DNA of 8,317 bases, taken from Chloroflexota bacterium (lineage in GTDB: Bacteria; Chloroflexota; Chloroflexia; JAMDCE01). Below the pieces are notes generated by a model, which was given only the letters and a program-made list of their open reading frames with translations, made no database searches and had not been told where the DNA came from. The translations under genes and the position numbers were made by a program. The stretch is from assembly GCA_023489135.1 (NCBI GenBank), contig JAMDCE010000109.1, forward strand, positions 1-8,317, written 5' to 3'. Positions 1 through 5,208 of the stretch are shown here, piece after piece; positions within the stretch are counted from its first letter, which is position 1, and each line of letters opens with the position of its first letter.

Positions 1-734
1 GGCTCAGGCACGTAGGTATAGTAAACCGTCCGTCCGCCTTTCTCCACCTTGTTCCGGACCAGGTTCGCGACCGGCAAGACCCGGTCCCTGTCCACCACAT
101 TGCCGCGGACAAGTATCTCCAGCTCATTGTAATCGCGGGGCGAACCCAGCCACTCTAGCGTGTCGAAAGTGATGTAGCCGTAGGCCGAACCCGAAAAGAA
201 GGCGGGAGCCTGAGTCAGGTCGTGGACTATGCCGGCCACTCGCATCTCACGTGGCTTTCCGCCGGACAGCTCGATTTCCATTGTGCCGCCTACATCGACC
301 GGAATCAGCCCGAGTGAAGCGCGTTCCAGAAGCAGCTCGCCCTTGGGCGGCGGCCAGGAGCCGCGCTCCGGCGTCATCCGGTTGATGCGAATGTTCTTGT
401 AGTCGGGAATGGCGAAAAGCTGGATGGTACGCCACTCGCCAGATCCAATCCGGGCGCGCAGCGACATGGTTCGCCGACCTTCCGCATCGCCGACCCCCGG
501 TATGCCTCTAGCCGCGTGAACGAGCTCGTCGTCGAAGGGTTCTGTGAAGAGCATTGCGCTAGCAGGATTGGCGGATAGATAGCCGCTGGCAAGATCGCGC
601 GATAGGATCACCTGCGTGCCGGCGATCATGCCCACGGCGAAAACGCCTACCGCAATCGAAAGGACTATCAGAATGGTGCGCGTTTTGTATCCCCACAGGT
701 CGCGCCACACCTTGAGCCAGCGCGGGCTAAACAT
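1..734 (-). CDS. FtsX/MacB-like ABC transporter permease, N-terminal part (runs off left edge)
   Basis: Seen: an open frame of 244 codons from ATG at 734 to the left edge with no stop. It starts MFSPRWLKVWRDLWGYKTRT, a short basic cytoplasmic segment. One hydrophobic helix follows at about residues 20-40 (ILIVLSIAVGVFAVGMIAG), then a long soluble stretch with no further membrane segment. This is the layout of MacB/FtsX-type permeases, where TM1 is followed by an extracytoplasmic MacB-PCD domain and three more TMs come at the C-terminus, here outside the window. The start has a strong SD (AAGGAGG, 741-747) and lies 3 bp after the stop of the ATPase gene, so the two are almost certainly co-translated as one transporter. 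Inferred role: membrane subunit of an exporter or mechanotransmission-type ABC system, perhaps moving the NRPS product or protecting the cell from it. The substrate cannot be read from the sequence. Confidence 0.88.
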   Translation of the reverse strand, partial: MFSPRWLKVWRDLWGYKTRTILIVLSIAVGVFAVGMIAGTQVILSRDLASGYLSANPASAMLFTEPFDDELVHAARGIPGVGDAEGRRTMSLRARIGSGEWRTIQLFAIPDYKNIRINRMTPERGSWPPPKGELLLERASLGLIPVDVGGTMEIELSGGKPREMRVAGIVHDLTQAPAFFSGSAYGYITFDTLEWLGSPRDYNELEILVRGNVVDRDRVLPVANLVRNKVEKGGRTVYYTYVPE

Positions 735-737
735 AAG

Positions 738-1508
738 CTACCTCCTTCGGCCGTCCTCAGCCGCTACCAGGGGCTGCTCCAATACGCGGCTCGCGTGGGG
801 GTCGCCGTTGCCACCGTCAACAGGCTCGATCCTTCCATCGATGATGCGAATAACCCGATGCGCGCGACCGCTGAGGTCCGGATTGTGCGTGACGACCAGA
901 AGGGTCTTGCCCTGCGCCACCAACGCATCGAACAGGGCAAACACCCCCGCGGCCGTTGCCGAATCCAGATTCCCCGTCGGTTCGTCGGCGACGACCAGCG
1001 GCGGGTCGTTGGCCAAAGCACGGGCAATGGCCGCCCTCTGTTGCTCCCCTCCGCTCAAGGCGCTGGGCAGCTTATTCGCTTGATCGGCGATGCCGACTTG
1101 CTCCAGCAGCTGCAGCGCTCGTTTCCGACGGGCGCTCGACTTGTGCACGTTGCAGAAATCCATCGGCAGCATCAGGTTTTCGACGATGGTCAGCATAGGC
1201 AGCAACTGGAAGAACTGGAAAACCACCCCGACGCTGCGTCCGCGCCAGCTCGCCAATCTGTCCTCGCCCAGTTTTTGGATGGCCTGTCCCCCGATGAGTA
1301 GCTCCCCGCTGGTGGGTTTGTCGATGCCGGTGATCATGTTCAAGAGTGTGGACTTTCCGGACCCCGAAGGGCCGACCACGCTCACGAACTCGCCGGCCTG
1401 AACCTGCAACGTGACGCCCTTAAGGGCATTCACGTACCCCGCGCCCGTCTTATACCTCTTCACTACGTCACTTAGCGCGATATGTGCATCGCTGCCTTCG
1501 TAGCCCAT
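738..1508 (-). CDS. ABC transporter ATP-binding protein, LolD/MacB type
   Basis: A 256-residue cytoplasmic ATPase that powers the adjoining FtsX-like permease. All nucleotide-binding motifs are present: Walker [10 protein letters not shown] at 46-54, Q-loop Gln98, signature LSGGEQQR at 151-158, Walker B LVVADEPT at 171-178 with catalytic Glu176, and the switch His208 in VVTHN. The DEPTGNLDS form of Walker B and D-loop is typical of the MacB/LolD/FtsE group, which pairs with four-TM permeases, and agrees with the neighbour at 734-1. The C-terminal tail after residue 228 is polar, Arg-rich at its end and unremarkable. The ATG at 1508 has only a modest SD (AAAGGTAGG, close upstream). A 41-bp gap separates it from the pentapeptide-repeat gene, and no convincing terminator lies there, so it is likely in the same transcript. 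It is judged intact. Substrate and direction are inferred only from context. Confidence 0.95.
   Translation of the reverse strand: MGYEGSDAHIALSDVVKRYKTGAGYVNALKGVTLQVQAGEFVSVVGPSGSGKSTLLNMITGIDKPTSGELLIGGQAIQKLGEDRLASWRGRSVGVVFQFFQLLPMLTIVENLMLPMDFCNVHKSSARRKRALQLLEQVGIADQANKLPSALSGGEQQRAAIARALANDPPLVVADEPTGNLDSATAAGVFALFDALVAQGKTLLVVTHNPDLSGRAHRVIRIIDGRIEPVDGGNGDPHASRVLEQPLVAAEDGRRR
741..747 (-). promoter_or_regulatory. Ribosome binding site of the ABC permease gene
   Basis: AAGGAGG on the minus strand lies 6 nt before the ATG at 734. It is inside the last codons of the ATPase gene (Arg-Arg-Arg-stop), so permease translation is probably coupled to ATPase translation. It fixes the permease start. 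Confidence 0.8.
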
Positions 1509-1549
1509 TGCTGCCTACCTTTCTCGTGTGCATCGCGGCGCACTAACGA

Positions 1550-2095
1550 CTAGTCACGCTTCTTCCCATCGGGCATGGTAGCTCCGGCCAGGACGGTCGC
1601 GATCATTCTGGCGTTGGTGAGGTCGGCTCCCGTCAGGTCGGCGTTCTCTAGCTTGGCATCTATCAAGTCCGCCCCGCTGAGATTGGCCCCGGTCAAGTTG
1701 GCGTTAAGCAACTTGGCTCCAGTCAGGTTGGCTCCACTAAGATTGGCATTGGCAAGATTGGCATCCCTGAGATCGGCCCACGTCAAGTTGGCCCCGCTCA
1801 GGTCCGTCTCCGTGCCCGCCAGATTCGCCTTGCGCAGGTTCGCTCCGGTCAAGGCGGCGCGGCTCAAGATGGCCCCGGCCAGGTTCGCTTCGTTCAGATC
1901 GGCTCCGGTCAAATTGGCTTCACGCAGGTCGGCCTTGCTCAAGTCGGACTTGCCCAGCCTGGCGGCAAACAGGCTGACGCGGCTCAGATTCGCGGTGGCA
2001 AGGTTTGCTCCCTCGAAATTCGAATAGGCCAGCTTGGCGCCACTGAAATCACGCTCACCTTCTTTGAAGCGCGCCATAAGCTCTCGGTCGGTCAT
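1550..2095 (-). CDS. Pentapeptide-repeat protein, candidate self-resistance factor
   Basis: A 181-residue protein made almost wholly of pentapeptides of the A(N/D)LxX class. Repeats 1-16 cover residues 16-95, a two-residue insertion (Glu-Thr, 96-97) breaks the register, and repeats 17-31 cover 98-172. A short polar head (1-15) and a tail ending TMPDGKKRD flank them. Such proteins fold as a right-handed quadrilateral beta-helix. No signal peptide is visible, so it is probably cytosolic. Some members (MfpA, Qnr, AlbG, McbG) mimic DNA and protect gyrase from inhibitors; MfpA is of similar size. Being between NRPS cluster genes and an ABC transporter makes self-resistance plausible. However, the central position is almost always Leu with few Phe, the common form of unknown function, so gyrase protection is only a hypothesis. 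The ATG at 2095 is supported by AGGAGGT at 2102-2108, 6 nt upstream. Confidence 0.92.
   Translation of the reverse strand: MTDRELMARFKEGERDFSGAKLAYSNFEGANLATANLSRVSLFAARLGKSDLSKADLREANLTGADLNEANLAGAILSRAALTGANLRKANLAGTETDLSGANLTWADLRDANLANANLSGANLTGAKLLNANLTGANLSGADLIDAKLENADLTGADLTNARMIATVLAGATMPDGKKRD
1580..2050 (-). repeat. Degenerate 15-bp tandem repeat encoding 31 pentapeptides
   Basis: The coding DNA is a degenerate tandem array with a 15-bp period, visible on the plus strand as recurrent ttggc/gctcc blocks such as caggttggctcc. It is interrupted once by 6 bp (residues 96-97). The repetition also leaves the opposite strand open from 1575 to 2027; that is a by-product and not a gene. 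Confidence 0.85.
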
Positions 2096-2152
2096 CTATG
2101 TACCTCCTGTGGATTTGTTGTGGTGAAGTAGCCGTCATAATTGCCCCGGCGA

Positions 2153-2182
2153 GCTCCCGCCCAGCGCACGCCGGACGGGAAC
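2153..2182 (-). other. Hairpin between mini-ORF and pentapeptide-repeat gene
   Basis: In the minus-strand RNA the arm GTTCCCGTCC (2182-2173) can pair over 10 bp, with two G-U pairs, with GGGCGGGAGC (2162-2153) across a 10-nt loop. A second pairing, CCGGCG (2174-2169) with CGCCGG (2151-2146), uses some of the same bases, so the two exclude each other. No U-run follows either, so neither looks like an intrinsic terminator. The region lies 36-65 nt after the mini-ORF stop and more than 35 nt before the next SD. A regulatory role is possible but unproven, since GC-rich DNA often yields such stems by chance. Confidence 0.35.
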
Positions 2183-2217
2183 CATCGCACAGGTACTGGT
2201 TCGACTCTTGCGGGCTG

Positions 2218-2235
2218 TCAGTTGTTGTTGTTCAT
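2218..2235 (-). CDS. Five-codon mini-ORF, Met-Asn-Asn-Asn-Asn-stop (possible leader peptide)
   Basis: Seen: ATG, four consecutive AAC codons, then TGA, placed 53 bp after the PPTase stop and 122 bp before the pentapeptide-repeat start. It has one of the best ribosome binding sites in the window (AAGGAGGTGA, 2239-2248). A run of codons for one amino acid behind a strong SD is the pattern of leader peptides that sense aminoacyl-tRNA. The upstream NRPS is predicted to consume Asn, which makes an Asn-sensing leader attractive. If the TGA is ignored, the same frame stays open for 41 more codons and ends in a TGA that overlaps the pentapeptide-repeat ATG. So it could instead be the start of a small gene broken by a nonsense change. 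No homology is recognised. Translation is inferred only from the SD. Confidence 0.4.
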   Translation of the reverse strand: MNNNN

Positions 2236-2238
2236 CCG

Positions 2239-2248
2239 TCACCTCCTT
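2239..2248 (-). promoter_or_regulatory. Near-perfect Shine-Dalgarno before the mini-ORF
   Basis: AAGGAGGTGA is a ten-base match to the 3' end complement of 16S rRNA. The GGAGG core is 6 nt from the ATG at 2235. Such a site would not be expected by chance in a 193-bp gap, and it is the main reason to treat the mini-ORF as translated, or as the start of a once-longer gene. Confidence 0.7.
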
Positions 2249-2288
2249 GTTTCGTTCATCCCCGACAGGGCCACGGGTTCTCCACTAA

Positions 2289-3059
2289 TTAGCCATCAGG
2301 TTGGCGCCCTTGCGGTTGCCACTGCCAGCACTTCAATTCACAGGATTGACCTTCGACGGCCAGAGCGGCAGCGTAGCCCGGGCCGGCAAACAACTCTCGC
2401 AGCGACCAGCGCCGCTCCTCGTCCGGGTCACCCGGCGTAGTGAGCAACACCTCCCCCTCGCCGGGCGTTAGCGAAACCTCAAACCGGTCCAAGGCAACCG
2501 AGAGACCGTCGCCCCTGGCTTTCAGGTAGGCCTCCTTGCGAGTCCAGCAGCAGTAAAACGCCTGCTTGCGAGCGTCTTCGGACAGCGAGCGCAACCGGGC
2601 GGTCTCGCCGGCCGAGAAGAGCTGCTCCACCAGACGCTCGTCCGCTTTATCCGGACGTATGTACTCCACGTCGACCCCTACCTCCCGGTCGCGGGCCACC
2701 GCATATAGCGCCAGCTGGTGCGAGTGTGCCAGGCTGAATCGAAGCTTCCATTCGCTGGATTCCTCGATCAGCGTCGGCTTGGTGAAGGAGCCGGAGGAGA
2801 AGCGCAACCGGCTCGGGTCAACCCCGACGTAGCGGCCGAGGATGTCCCTCAGCACGCCTCGGGCGACGACGAAGCGTTCGGCATCCCTGGGAAAGAAGAA
2901 TGCCTCGGCACGCTTCAGCTCCTGTTCGGCCAGAGTCGTCTTGAGACGCTGAATCTGATCCTCCGGCACACCCAGCGATGCTCGCCAGATGTGCACTTCA
3001 TTCGGTTCGAGCTTCAGACCGTTAGGAGGAAGACGCCACTGAAGTTCTGAGATTATCAC
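2289..3059 (-). CDS. Sfp-type 4'-phosphopantetheinyl transferase
   Basis: A 256-residue cytosolic enzyme that moves the phosphopantetheine arm of coenzyme A onto the conserved serine of carrier domains, turning the NRPS from apo to holo form. Sfp-family motifs are clear: Lys94-Pro95 (P1), FSLAHS at 108-113 (P2, usually NxSHS), the Mg-binding GVDVE at 128-132 with Asp130 and Glu132, and WTRKEAYLK at 172-180 with Glu176 and Lys180. The length is slightly above the usual 220-240 and suits the two-lobed Sfp class acting on secondary-metabolism carriers. The GTG at 3059 was chosen because GGAGGAG (3065-3071) sits 5 nt upstream. This makes the gene overlap the end of the thioesterase gene by 38 bp, so the two are probably translationally coupled. 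The Ala in place of Ser in the P2 motif is a mild oddity, not a sign of loss of function. Confidence 0.95.
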   Translation of the reverse strand: MIISELQWRLPPNGLKLEPNEVHIWRASLGVPEDQIQRLKTTLAEQELKRAEAFFFPRDAERFVVARGVLRDILGRYVGVDPSRLRFSSGSFTKPTLIEESSEWKLRFSLAHSHQLALYAVARDREVGVDVEYIRPDKADERLVEQLFSAGETARLRSLSEDARKQAFYCCWTRKEAYLKARGDGLSVALDRFEVSLTPGEGEVLLTTPGDPDEERRWSLRELFAGPGYAAALAVEGQSCELKCWQWQPQGRQPDG

Positions 3060-3846
3060 CGTTACTCCTCCACAGGAACTCGCCCGGGAGCTGGGACAGT
3101 TCTCGGACCAATGAGCTAATGACGAGCGAACGAGCAGTGTTCACGAAGAAGTGATCGCCGGGGAATATTCGCACCGTGAAGGAAGCGCGGGTCTGGGCCC
3201 GCCAGCTTTCCAGATGTTCCCGGCTGACGTGCGCATCCAGCGATCCGCCGAAGGCGGATAGGGGACAATCGAGCGGGTCCTCCCTCTCGTACACGTAACC
3301 ATCGCACACCGCGAAATCCGCCCGCAGGATAGGCAGAAATATCTCCCGAAGCTCCGGATGATCCAACACTTCGGGCGGAGTTCCATTAAGGCTGCGCAGC
3401 TCTTCCAGGAATTCCGGCTCGGGGAGAGACGAAATGGCCTTCCCACGATCCACGATCTGTGGTGCAGCGTGACCGGAGACGAACATATGGACCGGACCGA
3501 GCCCATACTGCCTGCGCAGCCGGCGTGCCACTTCAAAGCTCAGCAGCGCCCCCAGGCTGTGCCCAAACAGCACAAACGGCTTGTCCCGAAGCTGGAAGAT
3601 CGATTCGGTCACTGCCTCCACTATGGGTGTCAGACTGGTGAAAGGAGACTCTCCCAATCTGGACTCTCGACCCGGTAGCTGAACCGGACAAACTTCGGCG
3701 GTCGAAGGCAAGCTGTCTCTCCACGAGTGGAAGACGGAGGCCCCGGCGCCCGCGTACGGGAAGCAAAAAATACGCAGGCTCGCCGCCGGGTTTGGCCGGG
3801 AATACCCCAGCCAGGGGTTGTTGGGAGATTCACTTCTTATGTACAT
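3022..3846 (-). CDS. Type II thioesterase (NRPS editing hydrolase)
   Basis: An alpha/beta hydrolase of 274 residues that acts alone on carrier-bound thioesters and removes misprimed or stalled groups from the NRPS. Numbered from ATG 3846: FCFPYAGAG at about 27-35, LPGRE at 57-61, the nucleophile elbow GHSLG at 95-99 (Ser97), Asp204 in GGSLD, and catalytic His232 in FPGDHFFV. These match the RifR/SrfAD/GrsT family, including the oxyanion-loop FPYAG. There is no signal peptide. Start choice: ATG 3846 has an AGGTGG-type site 5 nt upstream. A GTG at 3858, directly after the MFS stop, would add four residues (MVVD) and is the alternative. The gene starts 12 bp after the MFS gene and overlaps the PPTase gene by 38 bp. 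It is not an in-cis releasing domain and does not by itself explain product release. Confidence 0.94.
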   Translation of the reverse strand: MYIRSESPNNPWLGYSRPNPAASLRIFCFPYAGAGASVFHSWRDSLPSTAEVCPVQLPGRESRLGESPFTSLTPIVEAVTESIFQLRDKPFVLFGHSLGALLSFEVARRLRRQYGLGPVHMFVSGHAAPQIVDRGKAISSLPEPEFLEELRSLNGTPPEVLDHPELREIFLPILRADFAVCDGYVYEREDPLDCPLSAFGGSLDAHVSREHLESWRAQTRASFTVRIFPGDHFFVNTARSLVISSLVRELSQLPGEFLWRSNGDNLRTSVASSS

Positions 3847-3858
3847 GTCTACTACCAC

Positions 3859-5208
3859 CTACTCCACAGATGCCGGCTGCCCTCCGATGTTCTCGGCAGC
3901 CCCATTGCCTTCATAGGCCAGGAAGGCGCGAAACGCGCCATTCAGCGATATCAATACCCCCAGGAGGCCCATCATGATCCCACAGGAGGCGTAGATCAGC
4001 GGGATGTTCTGGCCCACCATATCCGTGATGATTCCGGCCAACCCCATTGCGACCGGGGTGATTGCGCCGGAGATCGTGCCCAGCAGACCGAAAACACGCC
4101 CACGAATCTCGCTGGAAGTGGTGACCTGCAGGATCGTCGTGAGATTGACGGTGAAGAAGCCGCCCAGAAATCCGCCGGCGAACGCCAGCGCCAGCACAAT
4201 ACCGGTGTCGTTGACGAAGCCCAGGAGCGCATATCCAGTTGATTGGCAGATCATCGCGGCCAGCATCAATCGGCATCTCAGGGTGCCGGAAAGCCTGAGG
4301 GACCCGGCGAGAATGTATCCCGCCAGGGCTCCCACGCCGTAGGCCGCCATCAAGAACCCGTACCAGTCAACCGTGACCTTGAGGAAATCCTCTACGTAGA
4401 AAGGAAGCAGGAGTATGACCGGTACCGCAAAAAAACTAAGCATGCTGGAGGCCAGAACCAGCTCTCTCAAGCCAGGAGTGTTCCAGACGTGGCGAAAGCC
4501 GTCAGCGGTGTCTCGTGTGAACTCGGCCAGCTTTTCCATCCGGCTGCTGCTACTCTTCCTGGCAACCTGCGGAATGGTGATCAGCGACTCGCTGAAGGCG
4601 GCGAAGTGATAGGTTAGGCCGTCTATGAGAAATAGAAGCGGTGCGCCTAGCAGACGAAACAGCATCCCTCCCAGTCCCTGGCCTATGAATACTGCGAGCT
4701 GTTGAGAGAACTGCTCCAGGGAATTCGCCCCGGCCAACTTGGATCGGGGCACCAGATCAGGGGTGGCCGCGGAAATCGCCGGGCCGAAAAAGGTGCCCAG
4801 CGTTGACACAAGTATCGACACCGCCACTATTGACACCAGGGTTACTTCGGTCGCCTCGGGAGCAAAGTAGGTGAGGCCGGCCAGCGCGAGAACGGCGAAT
4901 CCACTCAGCAGATCACAGATGACCAGAATCTTACGCCGTGAATGGCGATCGGCGAAGGTTCCTCCTATGGGTCCCAGGATCAGGACCGGGAGCAGCTCAG
5001 CCATCGCCAAGAGGCCCATTATCGTGGCGGAACCGGTGGTGTGCTTTATCCAAAACAACGTGGCCACGATGAAGCCCTGCGAGCCGAGCAGGCTGATGGC
5101 CTGGCCCTGCCAGAGGAGGAGAAAATTCCGATTCAGCAGTTTTGTAGGCTGTGGCTGATTCAATTCCCGAACGGATTTCGTTGAGCGCAACTTGCCGGTC
5201 TCTACCAC
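3859..5208 (-). CDS. MFS exporter (DHA3/EntS-like)
   Basis: A 449-residue inner-membrane protein with about 12 hydrophobic segments. Examples are near 30-52, 62-84, 95-113, 123-145, 252-272, 285-303, 336-357, 371-394 and 402-422, with a polar central loop at about 214-247. GGTFADRHSRRK at 82-93 is the MFS loop 2-3 motif (motif A). The opening LLNRNFLLLWQGQAISLLGSQ is typical of the MFS_3/DHA3 branch, which includes enterobactin exporter EntS and macrolide exporters. Inferred role: proton-driven export of the NRPS product. The GTG at 5208 overlaps the NRPS end by 7 bp, with a weak GGTGA site upstream, so coupling to NRPS translation is likely; no later start has a better site. The polar tail after 430 is short and not conserved in any way I can see. 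The substrate is not deducible from sequence. Confidence 0.93.
   Translation of the reverse strand: MVETGKLRSTKSVRELNQPQPTKLLNRNFLLLWQGQAISLLGSQGFIVATLFWIKHTTGSATIMGLLAMAELLPVLILGPIGGTFADRHSRRKILVICDLLSGFAVLALAGLTYFAPEATEVTLVSIVAVSILVSTLGTFFGPAISAATPDLVPRSKLAGANSLEQFSQQLAVFIGQGLGGMLFRLLGAPLLFLIDGLTYHFAAFSESLITIPQVARKSSSSRMEKLAEFTRDTADGFRHVWNTPGLRELVLASSMLSFFAVPVILLLPFYVEDFLKVTVDWYGFLMAAYGVGALAGYILAGSLRLSGTLRCRLMLAAMICQSTGYALLGFVNDTGIVLALAFAGGFLGGFFTVNLTTILQVTTSSEIRGRVFGLLGTISGAITPVAMGLAGIITDMVGQNIPLIYASCGIMMGLLGVLISLNGAFRAFLAYEGNGAAENIGGQPASVE

Noticed and set aside
795..1301. Plus-strand frames opposite the ABC ATPase
   Set aside because: The minus strand carries a complete ATPase with every nucleotide-binding motif; the opposite frames show no domain.
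1509..1549. Terminator between the pentapeptide-repeat and ATPase genes
   Set aside because: Only a 4-bp GTGC/GCAC stem can be drawn and no U-run follows.
1575..2027. A 150-codon plus-strand frame with a repetitive Leu/Ala/Pro protein
   Set aside because: It is the mirror of the 15-bp repeats that encode the pentapeptide-repeat protein. The repetition keeps all codons open.
2191..2215. tRNA T-arm-like string (GGTTCGACTC) on the plus strand
   Set aside because: The flanking five bases on each side do not pair, and no acceptor, D or anticodon arm can be drawn nearby.
2218..2220. UGA recoded as Trp, or as selenocysteine, in the mini-ORF
   Set aside because: Trp is written TGG throughout the real genes and none contains an in-frame TGA, so a changed code is unlikely. 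No selenocysteine insertion structure or selenoprotein family is recognisable.
2096..2288. Promoter or intrinsic terminator in the largest gap
   Set aside because: No convincing -35/-10 pair is visible, and the stems there are not followed by a U-run. An internal promoter cannot be ruled out.
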